From Dactylorhiza incarnata (Eukaryota > Streptophyta > Magnoliopsida > Asparagales > Orchidaceae), in contig JAWHQI010000040.1 in the NCBI GenBank assembly GCA_033032865.1, positions 8,415,001 through 8,479,000 on the forward strand: 64,000 nt of DNA, written 5' to 3'. The stretch's first letter is position 1, and each line of letters opens with the position of its first letter. Both the position numbers and the translations under genes were made by a program. The notes beneath the pieces were generated by a model that saw only the letters and a program-made list of their open reading frames with translations, made no database searches and was not told where the DNA came from. Shown piece after piece: positions 10,994 through 24,058 of the stretch.

Positions 10994-11008
10994 CCTCGCT
11001 TTGATACA
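10994..11008 (-). other. Primer-binding site of Y
   Basis: TGTATCAAAGCGAGG on the minus strand is a degraded form of the Met-tRNA site TGGTATCAGAGC and lies a few bases from the LTR edge at 11012. Confidence 0.6.
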
Positions 11009-11011
11009 ACT

Positions 11012-12906
11012 TGTTAGTTATTGGGTGTCGACTTATCACCTAGAGGGGGGGGGGGGGTGTGAATAGGTATTTCAAATTATTTTTCTTTCCCCCTTTTTGG
11101 TGTACTTGATTTCTGGTTAATAGATCTAAAGATTAGAATTGCACAACACAGAAAGCACAAAAGAACTTATAGAGGTTCCTCAAGACAGGGTGTCTTGAGT
11201 AGTCCTCTTTCCCGCTGCGCCTACCTAGCAGTGTGCTGGGCTCGACAAACTCCGCCAAAACATCAGGCCCCCAAGCCTTACAAAACGGACACGCAAGTCC
11301 TACAGCCTAAGCCCGCAAGCCCCTACAGCACTCGTGCCCTTAAGCTCGACACTCAGGACCTCAAGCCCTACCTAGCTCAGACCCGCATGTTTAGCCTCTA
11401 CCCTAGCCCGCAAGCCTTGATAGGTCTCAAGCCCTCAAGCTTGACAATCAGGCCCTGAATCCCTACCCCTAGCTCAGACCCGCAAGTCTAGCCTCTGCCC
11501 TGGCCCGCAAGCCTTCACAGGTCTCAAGCCCTCAAGCTTGACAATATTGGACCTGCAAGTCCACTGCCCTGACCCTCAAGCCTCACAGCTCTCCAACCCT
11601 CAAGCTAGACACTTAGATCTGAAAACAGATCTTACAGGTTTGGCCCGCAAGCCTTACAACAATAAAAGTTGAAATAAGAACTCTGCCTGATGGAGAGCAG
11701 CAACTTAGCATGATGGAGATCGACAACTTGGCTTGATGAATATGCTCTTGATTTGTCATTTTCAGCACTGGATCTTCTTCAACCCTTCTTCTTTTGCCTG
11801 ATGTTGATCGGCTTCTTATCTTGAGAGAAACTTAGCAGACGATGAAGCTGTACTACAACTTGAAGATCACAGAATGATCATTTTGTTCTTTTCTACTTTC
11901 TTTCTTCACCGCGGCTTGTACTATTGTATTGCTAGGCGGGATACTTTTTCGTTCCTTTCTCTCTCTTCTTGGGCAACACTATTTCCTTTTTATAGGACGG
12001 ATGAGCCGCTTAATGGTCATATGCGATGTCCTATTCTGACAACCGCCCATGCCTTAAGAGCACACACTGATTGGATAATCAGTAGACGACATTAATTGCT
12101 GACAGCGCGTCCGTCTACAATTGAAATTGTCTCGACGATATTTCCATTGTTATGACGACATGGATAATATCTCGACGACAAGACTTGTCGTTGTCTTGGG
12201 CTTGGACAGATCTTCAAGTCTGCTTGCTTCCTCTTCAGATAGAGTTGTCTCTACGACACAGAACATTCCTTCTGCATTTGTACTTAAGATGACATGAAGT
12301 CAACTAACTGATGTCGGCGTAATCTTCATGATTGCTTGATGTCGTTGTGATCACTTTGTCTTCTCGACGACATGATCGATATCATGTCGACAGACCGTTC
12401 TTCACCAACTGCCCATCTTTAGTGTTCTCAACGTCACGCCTTCTTTACGGCGATGTCCAGTTGTCATCAATCTTACTTAGCCTCTTCAGCGACAAGTCTT
12501 CTTCTCGACGCTATCTGTTCTTCTTCTTCATCTTCAACATTCTGATATCGTCGTATAGAATTCACAACAATATCAACATTTTGCCTTGCTCTGCATATTC
12601 TTGACGATAAGCCTGCTGTTGTCGATGATACGTCTACTGTTGTCGACGACATGCTTGGGCCTTTTCGATGACATCAGACACAACCATTCTTCTTTGCTTT
12701 GCCCATCATTTCAACGATGTGCCTGTACTTGTCGACGATATGTCCAGCCATTTTCGATGATATTATACTTAGGCAGGTTATTGAAGTACTGGACACATTG
12801 TCTCATCTCTGCAAGCATGAACTAGATATGACATTAAATACAACTTGCATTTATCATTGAGATGAGTACTTCTTCAAATAAGGAACACTGCTGGGCACTG
12901 TTCCCA
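11012..12906 (-). repeat. Y 5' LTR
   Basis: 1895 bp, aligned end to end with 4100-6005. It shares the G-tract (13 G here against 25), the CAAGCC array (about 11265-11655), the CGACGA-rich part (about 12130-12760) and the TTCCCA terminus. Scattered substitutions and small indels indicate an insertion that is not recent. Confidence 0.88.
11987..11994 (-). promoter_or_regulatory. TATA box of the Y 5' LTR
   Basis: TATAAAAA on the minus strand is the likely promoter driving the Y transcript toward gag. Confidence 0.55.
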
Positions 12907-13702
12907 AAAAGTTGTTCTGGTTTTCTGTCTGAGAGAGCTCTAGGAAGAAGAAGACAAAATAATAATCTTGGTTGTGTTTTTCTTCTTTTTTGTGTATGCT
13001 TATTCTTTGTCGAATAGTATTTGAATTTCTTTCCTCTTCTGTTCTGTTCTTAGAGGGAGTATCCATTGGACATTAACTATTTCCTTCCATTTTTGTCTGT
13101 ATTCGACACTGCGTTGAATTCATTTTCCCTCAGTTCGACTCACCTCTGAGTTCTTATAGAAGCCGCTTCAAAATCCTTCTTAGCTCTGACTGAACTCAGA
13201 TGTCGACGTTACATCGAATCCTTATCGACGTATCCGTCGAGTTGTAGACTTGGACTGAACTTGATCTTCTTCATCGAATTCAAATCGAAGTTGCGTCAAC
13301 TTCTGATATTGCTTTGACAGACTCTTTTTCTGCGTCAAGTTCATGTCAAAGTTGCGTCGCTTTGTGATATTACTTTGACAGAAACTTCTTCTGCATCGAG
13401 ACCATTTTGACATTGCGTCGACTTCACTTATACTTCGACTTCAGTCTGAGTTGCTTCTACTTGTATTTGAAGTTGCTTCGACTTTTAGTCGAAGTTGCGT
13501 CAACTTCTATTCGACACAATTTTAACTTAACTGATTTTTGTGCTTGTTTTGGTCAGGTCTTGACACTCTAGTGTGAGTGTGATATCCTAGGACATCTAAT
13601 GCCCACATTACCCTCACTCTACAATATGAGTAATACATCCGAGATTATGAAATCACTTTAAGATAATTTGTTAGATAAATCACAAGGTTGTTATTCCCAA
13701 CT
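12907..13702 (-). repeat. X2 3' LTR, proximal part
   Basis: The reverse complement matches the first 800 bp of the X1 LTR, for example the CCAATGGATA and ATTCGACAAAGAATAAGCAT segments. The other half is at 3389-4099. Together they give an LTR of about 1.5 kb with Y inserted in its middle. At 13703 the LTR meets a minus-strand AAATAAGGGGAGATAG polypurine tract, so it is a 3' LTR. Confidence 0.75.
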
Positions 13703-15563
13703 ATCTCCCCTTATTTATCTTAACAATATTTACAAATAATGTAAGGGATTTCAAACATGCAGTTGAATAAAAGAACAATACAAACAAATATACAATATAC
13801 ATAAAATAACATCATTGTACAGAAGCATAGATCAACATGAAAAGCTTCCAATTGATCAAATTGTCTTCCATAATTATATAACTTCAAATATGTTTCATGA
13901 GAAGTTATTATAGAGATTGTTCACTTGCATTATTCTACTCCTTTGGAGGGGTTTTCCTCTCCCTTGAGAAAAATTGTTGAGTTACCTTTCTTAGTGCAAA
14001 CACTAGTGTCTCATCTTCTTCTCAGCAATCTTATTAGTTTATTTGGGAGGCTCCCCCTGAGATTGTGCATCCTCTTCAGCAGTCTGAGCAGCCTCCTTAG
14101 CAATTTTTGAAACCTATTCCAAGAGCTAATCATCTGGCAACAACTCCCATTACTCATTATTTGTGAAGAACTCCCCCTGAGTTACTACCGCATTCTCCCC
14201 CCTAGACCATTACTGTCTGGAATATAGTAGTTCTGTTGGGGTCAGGAACTTCAGCATCTGGGGCATTTGGAGCAGTCTCTTATTCGTTCTCCTGGCCACC
14301 CTCATTTTCTTAAGCAAGTAACTCCTCCTCATGCATATTATCCCCCTTCTGAACCTTACTGGCAAGGGAGGTTAAGAAAGATTTGGTCACCATTGAGGAG
14401 GACACACAAGATTTGAGTGTCAGTAGTGTCTCTTTTGATTCTTATAGCCCAGACTCCATCTAGTTATACTTTTTGTTGAATTTTCTGGCTTGAGTGGCCA
14501 GCAAATCAGCAAATATACCAGTAGCCAGTGCTACTTCTTTGGAAATTATTTGCTCAGCATCAAAGGGAGGTGTAGATTGGGTGGTAGAAGCAAGAGATGT
14601 GTCATTTGGAGGTGTGGTTAACATGACTAGAGGAATTTCTATTGAAACAACATTAATATCTGTCAGATTACGGATGATAGGAGGTGTGTTAAGTGGAGCC
14701 GTGGAATCTTCATTAAAGTTTAGGAAATTTTGGTGGATAATGGATTGTGCATGATTGTCTTCTAGAGTTCAAAGAGATTGTGGTTGAGGAAGAGAATGGA
14801 TGTCTGGAAGATTTTCAACAGAGATGGTGATGGATGGTTGTTGTTGTTGTGGTTGGAAAGAAATCTGTAGTGTGGGTTCTGGAGCTAGAGTAGATGGAAT
14901 AGACTGGAGGTTTTGATCAGTGGCATCTTGTGGAACTAGAGAAGGAGGAGGAGAGGGGGCAGCTTGACCAAGCTTCAAAATCTACCTGGTCCACTACTTT
15001 GAGAAAATTACTATGTTCATTCTCTTACCAGGAGGAATAGGCACTCCCTTTGACTTGCAGACCATTGGATAATGATGGAGCAGAACTTAGCTCATCATTC
15101 TCATATATGCATTTTCCTTATGGACATATTTATGTGCTATCAACTTCAGGAGACATTTCCCCCAGTTGATCCTTTTATTTAGGACTAGAATTCCCATTAT
15201 CTAGAGCTGCTACTTAGGAATGGCATCATCTACTAAAATCTTGCATAACAACACATTTCCTACTAAATCTGCTAAAAATCTATATTTTTCAGCTACATCA
15301 TTCTTTTTCAGATTGATGGCCTTCTCCTTTCTGAATTGCATTATCCGTAATGCCTTACTAGTCACTTCCCCTGTCAGTTCATCAGAGTCACTACCCCTTG
15401 GTAGATCAAAGGGTTGACATAGTGTTTCCTCTGTAATGTTGATGTCATTTTTAGATATTCTTCCATTGATGGAGCCATCATCTCCTATGTGAATGTTGTC
15501 CTTCAGCTCTGTCAACTCAACATCAAAGATCTTGCACCTTGTTGATATCAACTTTGTCAACCC
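13703..15563 (-). pseudogene. X2 3' interior with decayed third ORF
   Basis: Minus-strand fragments of a third ORF lie upstream of the X2 PPT. 15560-15210 reads KIFDVELTELKDNIHIGDDG and then RFLADLVGNVLLCK, a clear relative of LLADILGKVLLCK in the Y third ORF. 14978-14769 is a Pro/Gln/Ser-rich linker. The part to 14460 includes FADLLATQARKFNKKY, similar in style to the C-terminus in X1. Frames change often and stops are present. The gene is truncated at 15563, where Z begins, and its upstream part is not found on the other side of Z. Confidence 0.55.
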
Positions 15564-16738
15564 TATTAGATTTTGAGGTGCCCTTAGAGGGGGGGGGGGG
15601 TGAATAAGGGTTTTAGAAAACTTTAATCTATTATAGAAAACTTTAGAAGTTTTATTAGAAGTAAGTTAAATCAAAAGTAAAGAGAAAGAAATTAGAGATG
15701 AAATCAATTTTATTAAACAAGAAAAGTCATGATTATCATTTATAAAATTGATTACAAAATCTGATTTCTATGACGCTAAAAATCGAAGGCAAAATATGAA
15801 ATATTCTTTTCATTTTATATACCGACTCTTCTCACTAAGAACCGGTTGGCTTTAGCCGATCTCTCCCCAGATACGACCTCAAACCACTCTAGCCCTTTAA
15901 TTCCCAGAAAGGCCTCGAGCACCCCCTAGATCTACTCCCTAATCCCAATCGCCAACACGAGGCGAATTCCTCCTTAAGTCCTACCCAGACCAAGTCGCCA
16001 ACATGAGGCAAATTCACAAACCGATTACAAAGATAAACATAAATGACAAATATAAAAACTCCCTATAAGGTAATCTGAAGGAGATGACGAAGAATCGCTG
16101 AAGATCGTTGAAGTGCAAGCGTACGTTCTTTGCATTGAGTTAGCATGTTGATCCAAGCCTCCTTTGATTCCTCCTTTTGAAATTGAGTGGGAGAACCTTT
16201 GCGGTCTGGAAATACAACCCTCACAAATAATTCAGAGTGCTGGAATAGGGCTCTTTAGCATTAGTTGTTGAAGAAGACAAATTCCACCTATTTATAGGAC
16301 TGAAAGCTAATGTCGGAGTTAAGGCTAATGCCTGACATTGACCTAATATAGAAATGTTTTAATGGCTCGGATCTTCAAAATAGGAAGGAGATTCTGCATC
16401 TTTGGAAACATTCATTTTAGGCAACCTTAACGCTGGCGTTGAGTCTAACTCCCAGCATTGAGACAAATCATTCCCAAAATGCTCTTGCAATCACGACACC
16501 TTCCCTCCATGCTATTTTCATCTTGACGGGAACAAAAGTCAATGCTGGTGTTAAGAGTTAATGCCGGGAGTCAGCTCTCTTCCATTCTTTTCAGCTTGTG
16601 AGCAAATCCAGATGAACAACAACAATCTAATGTCATTTTTGTTCAAACTTGCATGCTAAAAACACAATGGCAAACAAGATCAAATGCAAGTAGGATTTGT
16701 TATTCTCAAATTAAAGGGATGCAGAAAACCATGTTCCA
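15564..16738 (-). repeat. Z 3' LTR
   Basis: 1175 bp, TATTAGATTTTG (diverged from TGTTGGATC) to ATGTTCCA. It has a 12-G tract at 15589-15600 followed by TGAATAAGGG, and a minus-strand TATAAATA at 16290-16297. It also has inverted motifs of the AACGC(C/T)GGCGTT type, here partly decayed. It is visibly diverged from its partner LTR, so Z is old. Confidence 0.85.
16290..16297 (-). promoter_or_regulatory. TATA box of the Z 3' LTR
   Basis: Minus-strand TATAAATA, matched at 23617-23624 in the 5' LTR. Confidence 0.5.
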
Positions 16739-19700
16739 ACAATCTCCCCCTTTTGATAATAACAAATCCAATAGAGATAAATCAAATCCATATATAAGAG
16801 AGATGTGTTTTTAGAAGGATATATGACAATAAGCAATATTGAGATGATAATAAGAATTATGGATTGTTAAATTGTGCTCCCCCTACTTATGTGCCTGCCC
16901 CTTAATGTATGCTCCCATAGACTAGATTCATGCCCCCTTTAATCTAGTGAATCCTACTCCATTAATCATTACAATTTATCATTTTATTCTCCCCCTTTTG
17001 TTATTAGCAAAAGTGGGTGGAGTGAAACAAAACTAGAAGAGAGAAGACAAAAGTTGGGGCATAACTAAGAGAGGATTAAGAGTTTTGTGTAGACATAAAG
17101 TAAATCATGATCGAGCTAAGGGAGAGTGTAGCACAACGGAAAAATATATGATAAGCGTGAACGAACAACATTCCATTTTTTTTGTTTTACCAAAGGAATT
17201 CTACCACTTGTTTTCAAAGTGAAATTTTTAAGAAACTTGTTGGAAGAAATGCAATATAGTTTGACAAGCACAAGGGAAGAAAAAACTTAGAAGTAAGCAT
17301 GATAAAGCATGGTAAAAGAAATACATGATCAAATTAGGAATGTGGACAAACAAAACAAAATAACTTAGATTAACATTTTTGGTAATAGTTTGACCATTCC
17401 AACAATATGCTCAGACTCTTCACATTTGAGCATTTAACTTTGAAAATTTTCATAACTAATAGGCAAGCATGATTTAACATATTCAAAAAGATAATAGCTA
17501 CAATGTAACCAATTCGTATTTCAAGTAAAGAAAACATTGTAGAAATCATGCATTGCAATCTAGTGCTTTTACTTAAGTTTTTAGATAATTATGTAATTTT
17601 GCATTATGATCCAATTCTAATGAGTAGAAGCTTTATAAAAAATAATGATGTGTGTATAAGGTGTTTCGATAAAAGTATACAAGTGAAATAATCAAAACAC
17701 ATGACATATGTAATGAAATAGTAACAACAATATTAAGATTGTAATCTTGTAATTACTTTCACACATCAATTTTAGAAAACAAATTTCAAATCACATAAAC
17801 GGAGTACCACTACGAAGGTGCTTTGCCCACACAATGCTCATTAAGACTTATCAGGGAGCGAGGAATTGCTTGGGGGGTCACATAAGAATTTTTATAATTT
17901 TTTATTTTTAGTGATCCGGTGTACAAATAGAAGTGAAAAAAGAATGTGTTTGCACAAGACACTTTACAATTCTTTCCAAGGTGATCAACCTCACAATGCT
18001 CATTAAGACTTATCAGGATGGTGAGTAGTGCTTGGTGGAGTTATCTTTGGCATTTTATTTCATATTGTTGTAATTTTGGGCCAAAGGTCTCCGAATTCAC
18101 TTGTTGTTGCAAACCCTTATAATTTTGAAATAACACTTCTATGTGTGCAAGAAATTTATTGTTTGAATAATGGTGTAGGTAATTTAGAGATACAACTTAA
18201 TTTGTTAAATTTATTACACTACAAAATCAAGCAAGACTAAGATTAGGAGCACATGTAGATTACCAAAATCGTGAGTGAATGAATCATTGATTAACATAAA
18301 AGATTACTCATACTTAGAGGCATGTCAGACAATCATACACATTTTCTATAGACTAATTAATTACACTTAATCAGATTAAGGTCAAGGCATGACGATAAAA
18401 CAATGTTCATGAAATTTAAAATTAAAATTACACATTGAAGACAATCTTTAAGTCTATGCCCAATAAAGTTTAACCATCTGAAACAAAATAACTAAAATGT
18501 TTGCTCTTGTGAAGTCATATAGTCAAACCATAATTTTGTAAATATTTAAAACAAAACAAATAACAAAAACATATTTTTGATCATTTTGAATTATTTGATT
18601 TTTTTTGTATTTTGGAATAAAACAACCAAATTATTAACAAAATAATTTCAAAATTGAGAAAAGAAATAGAGAAAAATTATTATAAAAATACCAAAAATAG
18701 TGTAGAGAAATCAGAATTTCAATTTGGCCAAAAGAGCTAACGCCTGGCATTAACTACTTAATGCCCAAACAGAACACTGTTTTTTAGGATTTTATAAAAA
18801 ATTTCTTTGAATTTGAGTTGTTGTAATAGGCCTTCTTAATGTAGAAATTTCAAAAAATTTAAGGATGATTAGAAGGCTCAATCGTTGATTACTTTTTCAT
18901 AAAAAGGTTGTAAAATTATTTTTAAGAATGTTAATTCAAATAATGTAATTACGGTTGCATGATGACTGTACTAAGAGATGTAGAGATCAGATACTGTTCA
19001 ACATTAAGATATTGGAAATTTGGCATAGAAGGCTAACACATGGCATTATCTTCTAACGCTAGGGTTAGAGCCTAACACTAGCGTAACATCTTAATGCCAA
19101 TACAGTAGATGAATTCATGCATTTTTAAAGAAACTCTTCTTTGATTTTGACTTATTATGAAGGGGCCTTCTTAGTGTAGAAATTCCAGACCATTTAGAGA
19201 TCATTAGAAGCCTCTTTAAGCATGTTTTATTTGTTCAACAAATGGTTTTTATATCTTTTTGGGTTTTCAAATACTTGTGTTTTACAAGAGCATTAAGCAA
19301 AAAATGATAAAATATACAAAACACAAGATAAGCTTGTTCGATCAAAACAAGAATGCATGAAAAATATAATCATAAAGAGTGCATGCAAAAATATGATATA
19401 GGTATGTACTAGACTATAATACCCTCACTATATGCCTACACACTAGCCCCGTAATATATGACGGATGAGCATGAGGAGCTGCACACATGCCGTAGATTGG
19501 GGTGTTAATCCCATATTCGCACACTAGAGAATGCTCAACCTAACACTCTTTCCCCCCAGTGCCTCGCACGACCCCACTAGAACCCTCCCCAGTTAAGGAC
19601 AAGACATGACTTAGGTTAGGTTATCTAATGCATACAATCCCACGCCCTCGGTATTTTGAGACAAATAATGTGGGTAAATGATTATGGACATCCTAAGCAT

Positions 19701-21272
19701 TTTGTCATTTGGAAACATAGTTATTTTATCTTTCAGTTTTTCTACCCCTTTTTAAAATTAGTTCATTGTGGCAATACGAGATAACTAGCATGGGTGATAA
19801 TATTTATAAGTTAATAATGCTAGAATGATGAGTTTGATATAATGTTGCATGTAATCAACAATAGTATTTCGATTTTAGATATAAGATAAAGAGATGATTC
19901 TAATTGATTTTTCCTTAGGAATATAAGTTTATTCTATGGTCTACACATAAATGAGATACATGCAAATCATAATTGATTCATATACTAATCATGATCACAA
20001 ACTATATGTTGAAAGCAATAAAATCTTTTGTAGTTATATTTAATGTTTGAATTTAAAAGATCTTTTGATTTTGCATGATTAATAATTTTATCTTATAGAA
20101 ATTTTGGTACTCATAATTAATTATTCATAATTATTTAGGTGAAGTATGTAAAACAATTCCTATTCATCCTTTTTAAAAATATTTTAGAGAAAGAATGCGA
20201 GGTGAAAAATGATTATAATGAGAAACAATTTTTGGTTATTTTGAAAAGTTTATGTAAATTTTCTCTTTGAATTTATGAATATTCACCAAGACATATATAT
20301 AATTTTCTTGTCTTTCAAATTTCATTGTTCTATTTTTCTTTAACATAACATCCCATGGTATAACTAGCATAGTCATTGATTTGTACTTATAGTAAGTGAT
20401 GATGTTAGATGAAAAGTTATGATAACAAGGTGCAATGTTATGCAAATATTACAAGCATATAATTTGTTAGAAGGGTAAACAGGATCCTCTGACATAAAAT
20501 CCGTAGACATAAAAAATGCTGAAGAAAAAAAAGGAGAACTTCTAAATGGAGTTGAATTTTGGAAATTGTGAGGGTCAAAATGAACTCAAACGAGCAAAGC
20601 TGGGTTTCCATTGCATAGAGCTTCTCTACCTCATTCCGAAAAGATATTGTGGGCGAAATTCTGACAAGCAGATCAAAAGTTATGATCGTTTGAAGTTTGG
20701 GTCGAAATCTCGCATATTTTTTTTTAGAAAAAGTTACCAAAGGCCTATATTATTTTTCTGAAATTGCAAGATAATGATGGTTTTCTTTTTCGGTCATTGC
20801 AAAAGTATGCATGGATCTATAATCAATTTGATCTTTGCTAGACTTTGGTTGGACTTAGTAATTTAGAGTGGATCTTGGACTTCCTGAGGTCTACCCTGTG
20901 AAGGGTTCGCACCTGTACTAGGAGATGTGATGGGGTGACATCCCAAATCTCTCTTTCTCAAGATATTTAATTGGTATTGGTTGCTATCCATACTTAATAT
21001 TTAAAAATTTATAGACTCAACATTTTCTGAAAGAGAACAATTGAAGTTCATGATTTTATTAGTTTAGATAAATATCTCATAATAAAATTAGAATTTGATT
21101 TATATGGATAATATATGATATTTATAGGCAATGTATATAAGAAGGATTGATAGGTCATCAAAATAAAAAAAATGATTTTGAATTTTGATCAATTTGATTT
21201 TTAAACTCATTAAGTTTTAAGAGATAAAATCATATTTCCAATAATATATAAGATGACTACAATCATGATAGC
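16739..21272 (-). other. Z non-coding interior
   Basis: AT-rich sequence with no frame resembling protease, integrase, RT or RNase H on either strand. Two internal duplications are visible. A segment containing CAATGCTCATTAAGACTTAT occurs at about 17834 and 17992. A 180-bp segment with GCTAACGCCTGGCATTA and GGCCTTCTTA motifs occurs at about 18720-18880 and 19020-19215. The PPT is at 16739-16754. Confidence 0.6.
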
Positions 21273-22832
21273 TTACAAAAATAAGAAAACAAAAATAAAA
21301 ATAAAAAGACATTGAAGCATATCATGAAGTAGATATTTGTATATTTCATTTTGAAAGGATTCTACTTCATGCATTTGATGATACCAAATGAATAATTGTT
21401 TTAGGTATCCAAAGGGGACCAAGTGTGGTGATTCTTTGGGTACCCAAATATAACAAGATGATTTTTGGAAAGATGAGTATGAATGAACCCTTTTAAGTGG
21501 AGTTAATGTTTCATCTTTAATTTTGGGTCTCCATTTATACTTTGGTTTCATATTCTTATATTTCAAATTTCCATAATGACTTTCAAAAGTGTTACGTATA
21601 GAAAATTTGTTAACATTTAAATTTATGTTGGGAGAAAATGGATTTTGTAAATGATAGTGACTCGGATTTTTATTTACAAAGACTTTGTGTTCCTTACTCC
21701 CATTATTAGATTTAATCAAGATATTCATATTCATATTCAACATGCTTTTACATATTCCTTGAGATTGTGAATTTATGTGTTGTGAATTGTTATTCATAAT
21801 TTTCATAAGCAAGTTGATTTTTGATTTTAATTCCTCATTTTTTATCATAAGATTATGTCTAGTTTTATTATAAGCTATTGTGCTATTTTTAAGATTGGAG
21901 ACAATTGAATTAATGTGAGTTTGATAGTCATTTCTTAATTCATCAAATGTTTCATCCATCTCTTTAATTTCAATTTTATAACTTTTACACAACATAATCA
22001 TTTGTAATAGATGAATTTTCTAAAGGTACTTTTTCATTGTGTTCTTTAAGATGCTCCTTTTCATATACCTTGAGTTTTTCTTTAATAATATTGTAATCAA
22101 AACAAGGTTTTATATTTTCAATTGAAGAGACATGGGTAGAACTAGATAAATCAGATTTTGATTCTACTTTAACTTTTACTTTTAAACCTTTATTTTCTAA
22201 GCGCAATTTGCAATTCACATTTTTCAATTTCTTAATTTTGTGCTTTGTACTTTGTAGCAATTGTAATATAGAAATAGAATTGCAAACAATAAGGGAATTC
22301 ATTTTCCTTACATTGCTTTTGGATGAGGAAAGGTTTGAACATAAAGTTCCTTTGACATCTTCATGTTCCTCTTCCAAATTGTGTTGTCATTATCCCTTCC
22401 GCTTGAGGTGCATTCCATGGATCCATCATGTGAGGAGCTTTCTTGAATACTTATGTAGGCTTGCATATTCTCCGGTTCTTATGATTGTTCCATACCTACA
22501 GAAGGAGAATCATAAGTTCTTTCAAGAAAATTCTAAATCTCATATGCGGTAGGTAAAGTATAAATGAGTTTGAAATTATTTTGATATAACGCACAAAATA
22601 TACTATTTATTTATTTTGCATTTAAAACAATTTCGTTTCTAGTTAGTACGCTAGGTGGCTTTTCAATAGTAATATTCCAAAATTCTTCATCTAAAGCTTT
22701 AAGAAAAATTTTCAATAATATTTTCCACCCTTTATAATTTTTGCCCATAAATAAACGCGGTGATAATAATTTTTCATTTATATTAAAATTTTCCCCACTA
22801 GTGGAAGCAAGATCATGATCAAGAGATGCCAT
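21273..22832 (-). pseudogene. gag of Z
   Basis: Three minus-strand pieces form one decayed gag. The first (22832-22611) starts MASLDHDLASTSG and contains RLFMGKNYKGWK and KALDEEFW, the capsid start of Copia/SIRE gags. The reading continues beyond a stop with FCALYQNNFKLIYTLPTAYE. 22377-21985 is Lys/Glu/Ser-rich. 22001-21273 has a likely coiled coil and then CYIWVPKESPHLVPFG, the motif that follows the zinc knuckle in SIRE gags. No CCHC knuckle is visible. Stops and frameshifts make it non-functional. Confidence 0.7.
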
Positions 22833-22862
22833 TTTCCCAGTTGTTAAGCCGATTTGGAATAA

Positions 22863-22878
22863 CCTGGCTCTAATACCA
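22863..22878 (-). other. Primer-binding site of Z (Met tRNA)
   Basis: TGGTATTAGAGCCAGG on the minus strand, two bases from the LTR edge. It matches the complement of the initiator Met tRNA 3' end with one change in the first 12 bases. Confidence 0.8.
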
Positions 22879-22880
22879 CT

Positions 22881-24058
22881 TGTTGGATCTTGATGCGCCC
22901 ACAGAGGGGGGGGGGGGGGGGGTGAATAAGGGTTTTAGAAAACTTTAATCTCTTATAGAAAATGTTTGTGATTTTATAAGAAGTAGATTGAATCAAAAGT
23001 AAAGAGATTGAAATCTGAAATGAAATCAATTTTAATAGACAAGAAAAGACATGAATATCATTTAAAAAATTGATTACAAAATCTGATTTCTATCACGCTA
23101 GAAATCCAAGGCAAAATATGAAATACCTTTTTGTTTTATATACTGACTCTTCTCACTAAGAACCGGTTCGTTTTAACCGATCTTTCCCCAGATACGGCCT
23201 CAAGCCGCTCTAGCCTTTCTATGCCAAGAAAGGCCTCGAGCACCCTCTTGATCTACTCCCTAGACCTAGTCGCCAACACGAGGCGAATTCCTCTCTAAGT
23301 CCTACACAGATCTAGTCGCCAACATGATAAAAAATCACGAACCGATTACAAAGATAAATATAAAATACAAAATACAAATATAAAAACTCACTATGAGGTA
23401 ATCTGAAGGAGACGACGAAGAATCACTGAAGATCATTGAAGTACAAGCGTGCGTTCTTCGCGTTGAGTTATCGTGTTGATCCAAGCCTCCTTTGATTCCA
23501 ACTTTAGAAATTGAGTGGGAGATCTTTTGTGGTCTGGAAATTTGGCCCTCCCAAATAATTCAGAGTGCTAGAATAGGGCTCCTTGGCATTGGTTGTTAAA
23601 GAAGACAAAATCAACCTATTTATAGGACTAGAAGCTAACGCCGACATTAAGGCTAACGCCTAGCGTTGTCCAGTATAGAAATGTTTTAATGGCTCAGATC
23701 TTCAAAATAAGGAGATTCTGCATCTTTGGAAACATTCATTTAGGCAACCTTAACGCTGGCGTTGAGTCTAACGCCTGGCGTTGAGTCAAATCATTCCCAA
23801 AATGCTCCTACAATCACGACAGCTTCCCTCCATGCCATTTTCATCTTGATGGGAACGAAAGTCAACGCCGGTGTTAAGAGATAACGCTGGGCGTTAGCTC
23901 TCTTCCGTTCTTTTCAGCTTGTGAGCAAATCCTGACCAACAACAACCTAGTGTCATCTTTGTTCAAACATGCATGCTAAAAAGACAATGGAAAACAAGAT
24001 CAAATACAAGTAGGATTTGTTATTCTCAAATCAAAGGGATGCGGAAAAACATGTTCCA
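22881..24058 (-). repeat. Z 5' LTR
   Basis: 1178 bp, TGTTGGATC to TGTTCCA. It has a 17-G tract at 22906-22922, and a minus-strand TATAAATA at 23617-23624. Near 23750-23790 are clear odd palindromes such as AACGCCTGGCGTT. Confidence 0.87.

Larger units (their letters stand above)
4100..12906 (-). mobile_element. Y: SIRE-like non-autonomous element with gag and third ORF but no pol
   Basis: Two highly similar LTRs (4100-6005 and 11012-12906) bound a 5.0-kb interior. On the minus strand the order is 5' LTR, Met-type PBS, gag (10993 to 9460), third ORF (about 8561 to 6411), PPT, 3' LTR. Nothing between gag and the third ORF encodes protease, integrase, reverse transcriptase or RNase H; only a TRIM and about 350 bp of non-coding DNA lie there. 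The target duplication AGTTG is at 4095-4099 and 12910-12914, with three extra A bases at the right edge. Y is inserted in the LTR of X2. Whether pol was lost once in this copy or is absent from a whole family cannot be told here. Confidence 0.85.
15564..24058 (-). mobile_element. Z: gag-only SIRE-like element with a large non-coding interior
   Basis: LTRs at 15564-16738 and 22881-24058 enclose 6.1 kb. On the minus strand a PBS (TGGTATTAGAGCCAGG) follows the right LTR. Gag fragments occupy about 22832-21273, then about 4.5 kb holds no recognisable pol, and a PPT (AAAAGGGGGAGATTGT) precedes the left LTR. This fits a large retrotransposon derivative. Flanks are AACCC and AGAGG, which do not match, and the left neighbour (X2) and right neighbour (T1) are different elements. 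The two ends may therefore have been brought together by recombination. Confidence 0.8.
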
